In this document: positions 38,257 through 50,473 of the stretch, one piece after another
Numbering within the stretch: position 1 is the first letter of the stretch
Layout: each line of letters begins with the position of its first letter
Assembly (NCBI RefSeq): GCF_011077955.1
Contig: NZ_JAALBX010000005.1
Span: 186,001 to 250,000, forward strand
Direction of reading: 5' to 3'
DNA length: 64,000 nucleotides
DNA from: Citrobacter freundii
GTDB lineage: Bacteria > Pseudomonadota > Gammaproteobacteria > Enterobacterales > Enterobacteriaceae
The notes under the pieces: generated by a model
Databases searched by the model: none
Told to the model about the DNA's origin: nothing
Seen by the model: only the letters and a program-made list of their open reading frames with translations
Program-made: the position numbers and the translations under genes

Positions 38257-38646
38257 ATGAGCAATGTGCCAGGTGAACTGAAATACAGCAAAGAGCATGA
38301 GTGGCTGCGTAAAGAAGCGGACGGTACTTACACCGTTGGCATTACCGAACATGCGCAAGAATTACTGGGCGATATGGTGTTTGTCGACTTGCCTGACGTG
38401 GGTTCGACCGTGAGCGCGGGCGATGACTGCGCGGTCGCGGAATCCGTTAAAGCGGCATCAGACATTTACGCCCCCATCAGCGGTGAAATCGTCGCGGTAA
38501 ACGACGCGCTGAGCGATTCGCCGGAGCAAGTGAACAGCGAGCCGTACGGCGCTGGCTGGATTTTCCGTATTAAAGCCAGCAACGAATCCGAAGTAGACGC
38601 GCTGCTGGATGCCGAAGGTTACGAAGCCCTGCTGGAAGACGAATAA
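38257..38646 (+). CDS. gcvH: Glycine cleavage system H protein
   Basis: The 129-residue lipoyl carrier. Lys65 in [13 protein letters not shown] is the lipoylation site. ATG 38257 (MSNVPGEL) has CGGAG upstream; the in-frame ATG at 38236 overlaps the end of the gcvT leader and is not conserved. It sits 26 bases after gcvT. The 198-base gap to gcvP is longer than expected within the operon. Confidence 0.97.
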   Translation: MSNVPGELKYSKEHEWLRKEADGTYTVGITEHAQELLGDMVFVDLPDVGSTVSAGDDCAVAESVKAASDIYAPISGEIVAVNDALSDSPEQVNSEPYGAGWIFRIKASNESEVDALLDAEGYEALLEDE

Positions 38647-38844
38647 ATACGCTGCATCCTTCGTATTGTGGAGGCGCTGGCGTCTTCGCTCGCCCCGGTC
38701 GCTTACTGATCTAAGTTGCCGGGGAACCCAGGCGTTGCCGCCTTTCTGCAAAGCGAAGGATTTTGCGTATCAGGAACCATGCTCAGGCGCAACATCATCA
38801 AAAGTGACAAACCGATTCACCGCACGTTTCAGGAACCCTCGTCC

Positions 38845-41718
38845 ATGACCCAGACTCTCGACCAGTTGGAAAATCACGACGCGTTTATTGACCGTCATAT
38901 CGGACCGGACAGCGAGCAGCTTCATTCGATGCTCAACACGGTAGGCGCAGAATCCCTGGATGCGCTGACCGCGCAGATTGTCCCTGCGGACATTCAACTG
39001 GCGACGCCGCCCGCGATTGGCGAGGCGACCACCGAATTTACAGCGCTGGCTGAACTGAAAGCCATCGCCGCGCGCAACAAGCGCTTCAAAACGTATATCG
39101 GCATGGGCTACACCGCCGTGCATACGCCGCCGGTTATTCTGCGCAATATGCTGGAAAACCCGGGCTGGTACACCGCCTATACGCCGTATCAGCCGGAAGT
39201 ATCTCAGGGGCGTCTCGAAGCGCTGCTGAACTTCCAGCAGGTGACTATCGATCTTACCGGTATGGATATCGCCTCCGCGTCTCTGCTGGACGAAGCTACC
39301 GCCGCGGCGGAAGCGATGGCGATGGCCAAACGCGTCAGCAAACTGAAAGGGGCAAACCGTTTCTTCGTGGCGGCGGATGTACATCCGCAAACACTCGACG
39401 TGGTACGTACCCGTGCGGAAACTTTTGGTTTTGACGTGATTGTCGACGACGCGCAAAAAGTACTCGACCACCAGGACGTGTTTGGCGTGCTGTTGCAACA
39501 GGTCGGCACCACCGGCGAAGTACATGATTATTCCGCGCTTATCGCGGAGCTGAAATCCCGCAAAGTGGTAGTGAGCGTGGCTGCGGATTTGATGGCGCTG
39601 GTACTGCTCACCGCGCCCGGTCATCAGGGTGCCGATATGGTGTTCGGTTCCGCCCAGCGCTTTGGCGTCCCGATGGGTTACGGCGGCCCGCACGCGGCTT
39701 TCTTCGGCGCGCGCGACGAGCATAAACGCTCTATGCCAGGCCGTATTATCGGCGTTTCCAAAGATGCGGCGGGCAATACCGCGCTGCGTATGGCGATGCA
39801 AACCCGCGAGCAGCATATTCGTCGTGAGAAAGCCAACTCCAATATCTGTACCTCGCAGGTGCTGCTGGCGAATATCGCGAGCCTGTATGCGGTTTACCAT
39901 GGGCCAAAAGGCCTGAAACGTATTGCCGATCGCATTCACCGCATGACCGATATTCTGGCAGCGGGTCTGCAACGTAAAGGCCTTAAATTACGTCACAACA
40001 GCTGGTTCGATACGCTGTGTGTAGAAATCGCTGATAAAGCCGCCGTCCTGTCCCGCGCGCAGGCTGCGGAAATCAATCTGCGCAGCGATGTGCTGAACGC
40101 GGTGGCGATTACCCTTGATGAAACCACCACTCGTCAGGATCTGCTGAATCTGTTTACCGTACTGCTGGGCGATAACCATGGTCTGGATATTGGCGAACTG
40201 GATAAAGATGTGGCGCACGATAGCCGCTCTGTCCCGGAAGCGATGCTGCGCCAGGACGCGATCCTGACGCACCCGGTATTTAATCGCTATCACAGCGAAA
40301 CGGAAATGATGCGCTACATGCATTCGCTGGAGCGTAAAGATCTGGCGCTCAATCAGGCGATGATCCCGCTCGGCTCCTGTACCATGAAGCTCAACGCGGC
40401 AGCGGAAATGATCCCCATCACCTGGCCTGAATTTGCTGAACTGCACCCGTTCTGCCCGGTCGATCAGGCGGAAGGGTATCATCAGATGATCGCTCAGCTT
40501 TCCGAGTGGCTGGTGAAACTGACCGGCTATGATGCGCTGTGTATGCAGCCCAACTCCGGCGCGCAGGGCGAATACGCAGGACTGCTGGCTATCCGTCATT
40601 ACCATGAAAGCCGTAATGAAGGCCATCGTGATATCTGCCTTATCCCGGCATCCGCGCACGGCACCAATCCGGCATCTGCGCAAATGGCGGGCATGCAGGT
40701 TGTGGTGGTTGCGTGTGACAAGCAGGGCAACATCGATCTTGTCGATCTGCGCGCTAAAGCCGAGCAGGCCGGCGATCAACTGTCATGCATTATGGTGACC
40801 TATCCGTCCACCCACGGCGTGTACGAAGAAACCATTCGCGAAGTATGCAACGTTGTCCATCAGTTTGGCGGCCAGGTGTACCTTGACGGCGCCAATATGA
40901 ATGCTCAGGTAGGTATCACCACGCCTGGCTTTATCGGCGCGGATGTGTCGCACCTCAACCTGCATAAAACGTTTTGCATTCCGCACGGCGGCGGCGGTCC
41001 GGGTATGGGGCCGATCGGCGTGAAAGCGCATCTGGCGCCGTTTGTGCCGGGCCACAGTGTTGTGCATATAGAAGGCATGCTGACCCGTCAGGGCGCGGTT
41101 AGTGCCGCACCATTCGGCAGCGCGTCCATTCTGCCGATAAGCTGGATGTATATTCGCATGATGGGCGCGCAGGGGCTTAAGCGCGCCAGTCAAATGGCGA
41201 TCCTTAACGCGAACTACATCGCAACGCGTCTGAAAAGCGCCTTCCCGGTGCTCTATACCGGACGCGATGGTCGCGTGGCGCATGAATGCATTCTGGATAT
41301 TCGCCCGCTGAAAGAGCAAACCGGCATCAGTGAACTCGATATCGCTAAACGTCTTATCGACTTTGGGTTCCACGCGCCGACCATGTCTTTCCCGGTAGCC
41401 GGAACGCTGATGGTTGAGCCGACCGAATCGGAAAGCAAAGTGGAGCTGGACCGCTTTATCGACGCGATGTTGACCATCCGTGAAGAGATTGACCGCGTCG
41501 CCAACGGCGAATGGACGCTCGAGGATAACCCGCTGGTAAACGCGCCGCACACCCAGGATGAACTGGCTGGCGACTGGACGCATTCGTACAGCCGCGAGCT
41601 GGCGGTATTCCCGGCAGGCCACGCCAATAAATACTGGCCGACGGTAAAACGTCTGGACGATGTGTACGGCGACCGTAACCTGTTCTGCTCCTGCGTACCG
41701 ATGAGCGAGTACCAGTAA
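38845..41718 (+). CDS. gcvP: Glycine decarboxylase (P protein)
   Basis: The 957-residue PLP enzyme that decarboxylates glycine and transfers aminomethyl to GcvH. The PLP lysine is K708 in [18 protein letters not shown], and the glycine-rich region downstream is intact. ATG 38845 ([10 protein letters not shown]) gives the E. coli N-terminus and length, although the frame is open to 38716. Very close to E. coli GcvP. Strong codon bias creates several long antisense frames. Confidence 0.97.
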   Translation: MTQTLDQLENHDAFIDRHIGPDSEQLHSMLNTVGAESLDALTAQIVPADIQLATPPAIGEATTEFTALAELKAIAARNKRFKTYIGMGYTAVHTPPVILRNMLENPGWYTAYTPYQPEVSQGRLEALLNFQQVTIDLTGMDIASASLLDEATAAAEAMAMAKRVSKLKGANRFFVAADVHPQTLDVVRTRAETFGFDVIVDDAQKVLDHQDVFGVLLQQVGTTGEVHDYSALIAELKSRKVVVSVAADLMALVLLTAPGHQGADMVFGSAQRFGVPMGYGGPHAAFFGARDEHKRSMPGRIIGVSKDAAGNTALRMAMQTREQHIRREKANSNICTSQVLLANIASLYAVYHGPKGLKRIADRIHRMTDILAAGLQRKGLKLRHNSWFDTLCVEIADKAAVLSRAQAAEINLRSDVLNAVAITLDETTTRQDLLNLFTVLLGDNHGLDIGELDKDVAHDSRSVPEAMLRQDAILTHPVFNRYHSETEMMRYMHSLERKDLALNQAMIPLGSCTMKLNAAAEMIPITWPEFAELHPFCPVDQAEGYHQMIAQLSEWLVKLTGYDALCMQPNSGAQGEYAGLLAIRHYHESRNEGHRDICLIPASAHGTNPASAQMAGMQVVVVACDKQGNIDLVDLRAKAEQAGDQLSCIMVTYPSTHGVYEETIREVCNVVHQFGGQVYLDGANMNAQVGITTPGFIGADVSHLNLHKTFCIPHGGGGPGMGPIGVKAHLAPFVPGHSVVHIEGMLTRQGAVSAAPFGSASILPISWMYIRMMGAQGLKRASQMAILNANYIATRLKSAFPVLYTGRDGRVAHECILDIRPLKEQTGISELDIAKRLIDFGFHAPTMSFPVAGTLMVEPTESESKVELDRFIDAMLTIREEIDRVANGEWTLEDNPLVNAPHTQDELAGDWTHSYSRELAVFPAGHANKYWPTVKRLDDVYGDRNLFCSCVPMSEYQ

Positions 41719-41780
41719 CCGCGACGCCGTAGCACGGCAAAAACAGGGGGGGCGTAACGGCCCTTCTGCCAGGATAAGAT

Positions 41781-41805
41781 AAGGGCGCTTCGGCGCCCTT
41801 TTTTT
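41781..41805 (+). terminator. gcvTHP rho-independent terminator
   Basis: AAGGGCGC-TTCG-GCGCCCTT with five further T, ending only 11 bases before the ygfF ATG. Confidence 0.92.
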
Positions 41806-41816
41806 GTGGAGGAAAC

Positions 41817-42560
41817 ATGGCAATTGCACTGGTGACCGGCGCGAGCCGGGGGATTGGTCGCGCAACGGCGAAACAGCTGGCGCAGGAGGGTTATACCGTT
41901 GCGGTGAACTATCAGCGCAATGGCAGCGCGGCGGCGGCAGTGGTCGAGGCGATTAGTGCACAAGGCGGCAAGGCGTTTGCCGTACAGGCCGATATCAGCG
42001 ACGAGCGGCAGGTCATGGCGATGTTTGCCACTCTCGATCAACAAGGTGAGCCGCTGACCGCGCTGGTCAATAATGCAGGCATTCTGTTTGAACAGTGCAC
42101 GATTGAAAACCTGACCGCCGAGCGCATTAACCAGGTGCTGACCACCAACGTTACCGGCTATTTCCTTTGCTGCCGCGAAGCGGTAAAGCGTATGTCGCAT
42201 AAGCACGGCGGCGCAGGCGGGGCGATTGTTAACGTCTCATCGGCGGCATCACGCCTTGGCGCACCGGGAGAATATGTGGATTACGCCGCATCGAAAGGGG
42301 CGGTAGATTCGCTTACCATCGGCCTGTCGCTGGAAGTGGCGGCGCAGGGTATCCGTGTAAACGGCGTACGACCGGGTCTAATCTATACCGAGATCCATGC
42401 TTCAGGCGGCGAACCGGGACGGGTTGATCGGGTAAAATCGGCGTTGCCAATGCAGCGTGGCGGCCAGCCGGAAGAGGTGGCGCAAGCTATTGTCTGGCTG
42501 TTAAGCGAGAAAGCCTCGTATGTCACGGGAAGTTTTCTCGATCTGGCGGGTGGAAAATAG
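41817..42560 (+). CDS. ygfF: Short-chain dehydrogenase YgfF
   Basis: A 247-residue SDR-family oxidoreductase. TGASRGIGRA is the nucleotide site, NNAG the structural motif, and the triad Ser-Tyr-Lys appears in NVSSAAS and YVDYAASKG. Near-identical to E. coli YgfF, whose substrate is uncertain (glucose dehydrogenase-like activity proposed). GGAGGAAA gives a strong ribosome-binding site, but the gcvTHP terminator ends just upstream, so ygfF depends on read-through or a promoter inside the gcvP 3' end. Confidence 0.93.
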   Translation: MAIALVTGASRGIGRATAKQLAQEGYTVAVNYQRNGSAAAAVVEAISAQGGKAFAVQADISDERQVMAMFATLDQQGEPLTALVNNAGILFEQCTIENLTAERINQVLTTNVTGYFLCCREAVKRMSHKHGGAGGAIVNVSSAASRLGAPGEYVDYAASKGAVDSLTIGLSLEVAAQGIRVNGVRPGLIYTEIHASGGEPGRVDRVKSALPMQRGGQPEEVAQAIVWLLSEKASYVTGSFLDLAGGK

Positions 42561-42570
42561 CGCGTAAGCG

Positions 42571-42600
42571 GTAGGGCGGGTAAGCGAAGCCGCTACCCGC
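42571..42600. repeat. REP-type palindromic element
   Basis: GTAGGGCGGGTAAGCG followed by AAGC and CGCTACCCGC forms a hairpin (GCGGGTA/TACCCGC plus GCG/CGC) with the GTAGG head typical of enterobacterial REP sequences. It lies between converging ygfF and bglA, where it may also terminate both. Confidence 0.75.
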
Positions 42601-42621
42601 ACCTTAAACAAAAGCTTGTGA

Positions 42622-44124
<1,503 letters not shown>

Positions 44125-44181
44125 TCACGTTATAACAAAATCAACAAGTTGTGACTTGTTACCGACAGAAAATAGGGTGTT

Positions 44182-44919
44182 TTATTGGCCCAGTTTGCTG
44201 GCGATTTTGCGCCCCAGAGTCTCAAGAATATAGACCACCGGGATTTGGGTGGTGATGTCGTAGACGCCTGCTACGCGCGTCTGGGGAATATGCCAGGAGA
44301 GATTGAAATCGGCCATTTTGGCAAGAGACGAATTATCGTGACTGGTGATAGAGAGCACTTTGCAATGGTGCAGGCTGAACTGGCTTGCGAAGCGCAAGAT
44401 CTCCTCTGTTTCGCCGGACACCGACAGCACGATCGCCAGCGCGTTTTTTGCCATATCGTTGGTCACGGGGAAATAGGGGTCATCTATATGATTACTGAAT
44501 TTGCCGACGTTTGAGAAAAAACGCGCGCCGTATTTTGCCAGTGAACCGGACGTTCCCGCGCCGACGAAAATAATACGCTCGGACGCTAAAATAATATCCG
44601 CCGCGTTATCCAGTAATTGCTCAAACTCGTCGTTATTGACGCTACGGAAAAAACTGATGATTTCGCTGGCGCCGAAATGCGTCGGTTGAGGTTCGTTTTG
44701 CTCCAGGTAGAGCTTAAAGCGGACGCGGAATTCCGAGTAGCCGTCGCAGTTAAGTTTGCGGCAAAAGCGCAGCACCGTGGTGGTGGAAACACCCACTGCT
44801 TCAGCCAGCTCGCGGATCGTCATGTACATCACTTTGTCGCGATTTTTGATGACGAAGTTATAAACCATCATTTCGATGTTATTCAGGCGAGCAACGGCGG
44901 AATGGGTGAATAGCGTCAC
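44182..44919 (-). CDS. MurR/RpiR-family transcriptional regulator
   Basis: A 245-residue regulator with an N-terminal RpiR helix-turn-helix (MTIRELAEAVGVSTTTVLRF at about residues 33-52) and a C-terminal SIS domain (FVGAGTSGSLAKYGA, later LSVSGETEEI) that senses phosphosugars. The start is a judgement: GTG 44919 with AAGGA nine bases upstream; ATG 44868 would cut into the first helix and the longer open frame runs into yqfB. K-12 has no such gene at this site. It probably controls bglA, 126 bases downstream, in response to a phospho-beta-glucoside or hexose phosphate; this is inferred from position. Confidence 0.85.
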   Translation of the reverse strand: MTLFTHSAVARLNNIEMMVYNFVIKNRDKVMYMTIRELAEAVGVSTTTVLRFCRKLNCDGYSEFRVRFKLYLEQNEPQPTHFGASEIISFFRSVNNDEFEQLLDNAADIILASERIIFVGAGTSGSLAKYGARFFSNVGKFSNHIDDPYFPVTNDMAKNALAIVLSVSGETEEILRFASQFSLHHCKVLSITSHDNSSLAKMADFNLSWHIPQTRVAGVYDITTQIPVVYILETLGRKIASKLGQ

Positions 44920-45030
44920 GGCGAGCGATCCTTTTTCATACACTGCGCCAAGGATACTGGAAATACGGTTTTGAACCCACCCCAGGGAAGGTAATATCCC
45001 GGCATCGGTAAACACTCCAGTGAGGACACC

Positions 45031-45342
45031 ATGAACGACATTACTTTCTTTACGCGCTTTGAAAGCGACATTCTGGCAGGCCGCAAGACCATTACGCTTC
45101 GTGATGAGAGCGAAGCGCATTTTAAGCAAGGGCAAGTACTACGCGTCGGGCGCTATGAAGACGATAAGTATTTCTGCACAATCAACGTGTTAAGCGTGAC
45201 TCCGATTCAACTTAATGCGTTAACCGAAGAGCATGCGCGTCAGGAAAATATGACGCTTGATGAGCTGCGCCATGTCATTGGCGAGATTTATCCAGGCGTC
45301 ACGCAACTTTACGCCATTACGTTCGAGGTGATTTCTTCATAA
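45031..45342 (+). CDS. yqfB: ASCH-domain N4-acetylcytidine amidohydrolase YqfB
   Basis: A 103-residue ASCH-domain protein. [19 protein letters not shown] carries the catalytic Lys and Thr of the family (AGRKTIT), and the central Glu in TEEHA is in the expected place. E. coli YqfB hydrolyses N4-acetylcytidine to cytidine. GAGGACACC precedes the ATG. It is divergent from the RpiR-type regulator. Confidence 0.92.
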   Translation: MNDITFFTRFESDILAGRKTITLRDESEAHFKQGQVLRVGRYEDDKYFCTINVLSVTPIQLNALTEEHARQENMTLDELRHVIGEIYPGVTQLYAITFEVISS

Positions 45343-45474
45343 GGCAAGGCATCGCGTAAGTGGGATGAACCATCGCAAAAATAAATATTTTAGCGAACAG
45401 GTGTACACTGAAATCATTCTCAATTAGGCTAGGAGAGTTGCTTTTCTGTTCAGTTTCCATGGAGTCGCCTTAAC

Positions 45475-46125
45475 GTGAGCAAACCAATAATTCAGAAGGG
45501 ATATTCACTGGCTGAGGAAATAGCCAACAGTATCAGCCACGGAATTGGCCTGGTATTCGGTATCGTTGGGCTGGTGCTACTGCTAATCCAGGCGGTGGAC
45601 TCCAATGCCGACGTGATGGCTATCACCAGTTATAGCCTTTATGGCGGCAGCATGATTTTGCTGTTTTTGGCCTCCACATTGTATCACGCCGTACCGCATG
45701 CCAGAGCCAAAATGTGGCTTAAGAAATTCGACCACTGCGCGATTTATCTACTGATAGCCGGAACCTACACACCATTTTTACTGGTGGGGCTCGATTCCCC
45801 GCTGGCGCGCGGGCTGATGATCGTAATCTGGAGCCTGGCGCTACTGGGCATCTTATTTAAATTAACCATTGCCCATCGGTTTAAAGTGCTGTCGCTTGTC
45901 ACTTATCTGGCGATGGGCTGGTTGTCGCTTATCGTGATTTATCAGCTTACCGAAAAGCTCGCCCTCGGCGGGGTGACGTTGCTGGCGGCGGGGGGGATTG
46001 TCTACTCGCTTGGCGTGATTTTCTACGTGTGCAAACGCATCCCGTTCAATCATGCTATCTGGCATGGTTTTGTGCTGGGCGGTAGCGTGTGTCACTTCCT
46101 GGCCATTTATCTCTACGTGGGTTAA
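45475..46125 (+). CDS. yqfA: Hemolysin III-family membrane protein YqfA
   Basis: A 216-residue inner-membrane protein with seven predicted spans of the HlyIII/PAQR-like family. The family metal-site pattern is present: SHGIG near the N-terminus, STLYHAVPH in the second span region, and [15 protein letters not shown] near the C-terminus. GTG start at 45475. Function is unclear (fatty acid metabolism has been suggested). Very similar to E. coli YqfA. Confidence 0.93.
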   Translation: MSKPIIQKGYSLAEEIANSISHGIGLVFGIVGLVLLLIQAVDSNADVMAITSYSLYGGSMILLFLASTLYHAVPHARAKMWLKKFDHCAIYLLIAGTYTPFLLVGLDSPLARGLMIVIWSLALLGILFKLTIAHRFKVLSLVTYLAMGWLSLIVIYQLTEKLALGGVTLLAAGGIVYSLGVIFYVCKRIPFNHAIWHGFVLGGSVCHFLAIYLYVG

Positions 46126-46142
46126 TAGCACTGCCTGCCATA

Positions 46143-46229
46143 GGTTACGTTTACGCTCGCGACTGGCTTTTACTGCATTTTAGCATTCGAACCCAGCCCG
46201 AGCGTTTTACCACACGTGTAAACGTAGCC
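46143..46229. repeat. 87-base intergenic inverted repeat
   Basis: GGTTACGTTTAC (46143-46154) pairs with GTAAACGTAGCC (46218-46229) over 12 positions with one G-U, and the next bases GCTCG (46155-46159) pair with CGAGC (46199-46203), leaving an asymmetric 14-base bulge. It lies between converging yqfA and ygfZ and lacks a U-tract. Confidence 0.6.
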
Positions 46230-46251
46230 GTTCTGCAACGTCATTGAAGGC

Positions 46252-46281
46252 AAAATGATGCCCCGCACTGTCGCAGGGCAT
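46252..46281 (-). terminator. ygfZ terminator hairpin
   Basis: On the minus strand ATGCCC..GC / GC..GGGCAT is followed by CATTTTGCC; it begins a few bases past the ygfZ stop. Confidence 0.6.
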
Positions 46282-46287
46282 GTGCTG

Positions 46288-47274
46288 TTACGCTTCTTCT
46301 AACGAATAGGGCAGCGGCTCAATAGACAGCGTATGGCTCGGTTCATCACGCACCCGGAATATGCTGGCGCTTTCCATGTCGTTATTCATTACTACCTGAA
46401 CACGTACCGTACCATCATCCAGCGTGACGGCGGCAAGCACAGTGCCAGTGCGGCGCCAGTTGTCGCCCATCTTCAATTCCAGATCTTCTCCCGGTGCAGG
46501 CGTGCGGCTCGCATTGCCCACCAACGTCCAAAGCGCACGTTTGTTAGCGCCGCGGAATTTAGCACGCGCAACCATTTCCTGACCGGTATAGCAGCCTTTC
46601 TTAAAGCTGATGCCGCCAAAAGCCTGGAGATTCGTCGCCTGCGGGATAAATTGCGCACTGTTTACATCATCAATCACCGGATAACCGGCTTCGATATCAA
46701 GCGCCAGCCACTGTTGGCTCGCATTACGCTGCGCTTCGCCCTGCAAACTGTCACACAACTGCTGCGCTTTTTCTTCGGTGGTGATTAGAAGAAAACGTTC
46801 GGCAGGCAGCGGCAACCAGAGCAGGGTGGTGTCGCCGTCATGTACGGCGGGGTTTTCTGCATCAGGTAACGTGGCGAACTGGTTTGCCAGCGCAGCGCGC
46901 GCCTGGAAACCGGCCACGCCTAACAGCACGGCGTTATCGTCCGGTGCGATGGTCACTTTTGAAAATACGGCATATTTCTTAAGCGCGGTGAGTTGCGCTT
47001 CGCGCACGCTACGACGCTGGATCCACGCGAAGCCATCTTGTTGGCGAAAAAGACGTAAATCACTCCACATCTTGCCTTTCGCGTCGCAATGGGCAACCAA
47101 AAGGTGTTGGTTTTCACCCATTAGCGCAACGTCCGCGGTCACCTGGCCTTGCATATACTTTTCGCTGTCAGCGCCAGTCATAGTCGCGAGCGCCCAGTCT
47201 TCAAGGGTAATAAGCGTTAAAGGCAGACGAGCGGAAGCCGTCGGCTGCCGCGGAGGGAACGGATTAAAAGCCAT
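46288..47274 (-). CDS. ygfZ: Folate-binding Fe-S cluster repair protein YgfZ
   Basis: A 328-residue GcvT-like protein that needs tetrahydrofolate and supports assembly or repair of certain Fe-S enzymes such as MiaB. The signature KGCYTGQE with its essential Cys is present. ATG 47274 ([10 protein letters not shown]) gives the E. coli start; the frame is open to 47337 but the extra residues are unrelated. Divergent from sdhE. Confidence 0.95.
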   Translation of the reverse strand: MAFNPFPPRQPTASARLPLTLITLEDWALATMTGADSEKYMQGQVTADVALMGENQHLLVAHCDAKGKMWSDLRLFRQQDGFAWIQRRSVREAQLTALKKYAVFSKVTIAPDDNAVLLGVAGFQARAALANQFATLPDAENPAVHDGDTTLLWLPLPAERFLLITTEEKAQQLCDSLQGEAQRNASQQWLALDIEAGYPVIDDVNSAQFIPQATNLQAFGGISFKKGCYTGQEMVARAKFRGANKRALWTLVGNASRTPAPGEDLELKMGDNWRRTGTVLAAVTLDDGTVRVQVVMNNDMESASIFRVRDEPSHTLSIEPLPYSLEEA

Positions 47275-47517
47275 ATAAGTGCCCCGATTCATAATGCATT
47301 GTCTAATGAGACTAATGGTAAAAGAGCCACAAGACATTGCAAGCGCTTTGATATGGCCTTTCGTGCCGTCTTTTTTATTTGCGCGTTTTTACGCATTATC
47401 GGCGTAATAGTTTCATTTTTAATGGGGTTTTTTGGAACGTAGCGCGTAAATGCCAACATTCCATTAAATGAAGTGATGAAAACGGGTTACACTAGCAGGC
47501 ATCTTCCAGAGTGATGA

Positions 47518-48199
<682 letters not shown>

Positions 48200-48203
48200 T
48201 ATC

Positions 48204-48725
48204 TCAGGAGAAATGCGCCGCCATTTCTCCTAATATTTGCTCGCACCACTGCTGGATGCGCTCATCGCTTAAATCGTACTGATTAGTTTCATCCAGCGCG
48301 AGGCCGACAAAAAGCTGACCATCCGCTATGACGGGTTTAGGGCTGGTAAATTCATATCCTTCAGTTGGCCAGTAACCGACGAATTTTACCCCTTTAGTCA
48401 GCAGTTTATCGTGCAGCATACCGAGGGCATCGAGGAACCATTCGCCATAGCCTACCTGGTCGCCCATGCCGTAGAGCGCGACGATTTTGCCCTGCAAATC
48501 CAGTGAGTCCAGTTGGTCCCATACGGCTTCCCAGTCTTCCTGGATTTCGCCAAAATCCCATGTCGGAATGCCGAGGATCAGCACATCGTACTGCTCCATC
48601 AGCGCCGGTGCGTCATCTTTCAGGTTGTGCAGCGTAACCAGTTCTGGCCCGATCATGTCACGGATTTTTTCCGCCGCCATTTCGGTGTAACAGGTGCTGG
48701 AACCATAAAAAAGACCCATATTCAT
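48204..48725 (-). CDS. fldB: Flavodoxin 2
   Basis: A 173-residue FMN electron carrier. The phosphate loop [12 protein letters not shown] begins at residue 4 and the FMN-stacking [10 protein letters not shown] and [13 protein letters not shown] loops follow; E. coli FldB shares nearly the whole sequence. FldB is SoxRS-regulated in E. coli and less essential than FldA. Its last codons form part of a 10-bp hairpin. Confidence 0.96.
   Translation of the reverse strand: MNMGLFYGSSTCYTEMAAEKIRDMIGPELVTLHNLKDDAPALMEQYDVLILGIPTWDFGEIQEDWEAVWDQLDSLDLQGKIVALYGMGDQVGYGEWFLDALGMLHDKLLTKGVKFVGYWPTEGYEFTSPKPVIADGQLFVGLALDETNQYDLSDERIQQWCEQILGEMAAHFS
48206..48231. terminator. Hairpin at the ygfX-fldB junction
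   Basis: Perfect 10-bp stem AGGAGAAATG / CATTTCTCCT with a 6-base loop, 7 bases after the ygfX stop and entirely inside the fldB coding end. Followed by TAATATTTG, so it may terminate sdhE-ygfX weakly. Confidence 0.55.
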
Positions 48726-48825
48726 AGCGATTACGTCTCATTGCTTGCTGTGCTGGTCCCCAGTGTACCAGATCGCGACCGCTATCATGCATAATGCCAC
48801 CCTGCGTGATTGATAAGAGGCTCAT

Positions 48826-49725
48826 GTGGAACAGGATATTGCCCGTATTGAACAGTTTCTCGATGCGCTCTGGCTTGAGCGAAATTTGTCGGAAAATACC
48901 CTTAGCGCTTACCGTCGTGATTTAACGATGCTGGTGCAATGGCTCCATCATCATGACCGCGATTTACTCAGTGCCAGTCGCGATGATTTGCAGGGGCTGC
49001 TTGCCGAACGAGTTGAGGGTGGCTATAAAGCGACAAGCTCCGCGCGATTGCTCAGCGCTATCCGGCGTCTATACCAGCACTTGTACCGCGAAAAAATGCG
49101 CCCGGACGATCCCAGTGCGCAACTGGCCTCGCCTAAGCTGCCGCAGCGCTTGCCGAAAGACTTAAGCGAAGCGCAGGTCGAACGTCTGTTACAGGCGCCC
49201 GCGCTTGATGGCAATCCCATTGAACTTCGCGACAAGGCGATGCTCGAAGTGCTTTATGCCACCGGACTTCGCGTCTCGGAGCTGGTGGGACTTGTGATGA
49301 GCGATATTAGCCTGCGCCAGGGCGTGGTGCGCGTGGTGGGGAAAGGCAATAAAGAGCGCCTGGTGCCGCTTGGCGAAGAGGCGGTTCACTGGCTGGAGCA
49401 GTTTCTTGAGTATGGACGCCCGTGGTTACTCAACGGGCAGTCCAGTGATGTGGTGTTTCCCAGTAACCGCGCGCAACAAATGACGCGTCAAACCTTCTGG
49501 CATCGCATAAAGCATTACGCCACACTAGCGGGCATTGATAGCGATAAATTATCGCCTCACGTATTACGCCATGCTTTCGCCACCCATTTGCTTAATCACG
49601 GCGCGGATCTGCGCGTGGTGCAAATGTTATTAGGCCATAGTGATTTATCAACAACCCAAATTTATACGCATGTGGCGACCGAACGCCTGCGACAACTTCA
49701 TCAACAGCATCACCCCCGTGCGTGA
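48826..49725 (+). CDS. xerD: Tyrosine recombinase XerD
   Basis: A 299-residue site-specific recombinase that with XerC resolves chromosome dimers at dif. The N-terminal SAM-like core-binding domain spans about residues 1-90; catalytic residues are Arg in ATGLRVSELV, HVLRHAF (His, Arg), GHSDLSTTQ (His) and Tyr280 in IYTH. GTG start at 48826; the ATG two bases upstream is out of frame. First gene of xerD-dsbC-recJ-prfB-lysS. Confidence 0.97.
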   Translation: MEQDIARIEQFLDALWLERNLSENTLSAYRRDLTMLVQWLHHHDRDLLSASRDDLQGLLAERVEGGYKATSSARLLSAIRRLYQHLYREKMRPDDPSAQLASPKLPQRLPKDLSEAQVERLLQAPALDGNPIELRDKAMLEVLYATGLRVSELVGLVMSDISLRQGVVRVVGKGNKERLVPLGEEAVHWLEQFLEYGRPWLLNGQSSDVVFPSNRAQQMTRQTFWHRIKHYATLAGIDSDKLSPHVLRHAFATHLLNHGADLRVVQMLLGHSDLSTTQIYTHVATERLRQLHQQHHPRA

Positions 49726-49750
49726 ATGCTTGCTGACTAAAGGACATGTT

Positions 49751-50470
49751 ATGAAAAAAGGCTTTATGCTGCTCTCACTGCTGGCAGCGGCACTTTCCGG
49801 CATCGCTCACGCTGACGATGCGGTGATTAAACAATCTCTCGCCAAACTGGGCGTACAAAGCGCTGATATCCAGTCTTCTCCGGTTCCCGGCATGAAAACG
49901 GTACTCACCAGCAGCGGTGTGCTTTACGTCACCGAAGATGGCAAACATATCATTCAGGGACCGCTTTATGACGTCAGCGGCAGTTCGCCGGTCAACGTCA
50001 CTAATCAATTGCTGATGGGGAAACTGACCCAGCTTGAAAAAGAGATGATTGTGTATAAAGCACCGCAGGAAAAACATGTGATTACGGTATTTACCGATAT
50101 CACCTGCGGCTATTGCCACAAACTGCATGAAGAGATGAAAGACTATAACGCGCTGGGCATTACCGTGCGTTATCTGGCGTTCCCGCGCCAGGGCATTCAG
50201 AGCCAGGCGGAGAAAGACATGAAGTCCATCTGGTGCGCCAAAGATCGCAACAAAGCCTTTGATGACGCCATGAACGGTAAGGCGGTTCCCGCCGCCAGTT
50301 GCGATATTGATATCGCCGATCATTACGCGTTGGGCGTGCAATTTGGCGTAAGCGGTACGCCGGCAATTGTACTGAGCAATGGCTATGTGGTGCCAGGTTA
50401 TCAGGGTCCGCAAGAGATGAAAGCGTTCCTTGACGAACATCAGAAGCAAATCAGTGGAAACGGGCAATAA
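49751..50470 (+). CDS. dsbC: Disulfide isomerase DsbC
   Basis: A 239-residue periplasmic protein that shuffles incorrect disulfides and is kept reduced by DsbD. A 20-residue signal peptide ends at SGIAHADD, the dimerisation domain follows, and the thioredoxin domain carries CGYC at residues 119-122. ATG 49751 lies 25 bases after xerD; the frame is open back into xerD but homology begins at MKKGF. recJ follows after 3 bases. Confidence 0.96.
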   Translation: MKKGFMLLSLLAAALSGIAHADDAVIKQSLAKLGVQSADIQSSPVPGMKTVLTSSGVLYVTEDGKHIIQGPLYDVSGSSPVNVTNQLLMGKLTQLEKEMIVYKAPQEKHVITVFTDITCGYCHKLHEEMKDYNALGITVRYLAFPRQGIQSQAEKDMKSIWCAKDRNKAFDDAMNGKAVPAASCDIDIADHYALGVQFGVSGTPAIVLSNGYVVPGYQGPQEMKAFLDEHQKQISGNGQ

Positions 50471-50473
50471 CGG

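Noticed and set aside
38770-41865. Long antisense frames across gcvP (38770-39972, 39988-40779, 40783-41865)
   Set aside because: Explained by codon bias of gcvP; low-complexity His/Arg-rich translations with no family resemblance.
45399-45417. Fur-box-like ATCATTCTC upstream of yqfA
   Set aside because: Only about 11 of 19 positions match when aligned without gaps.
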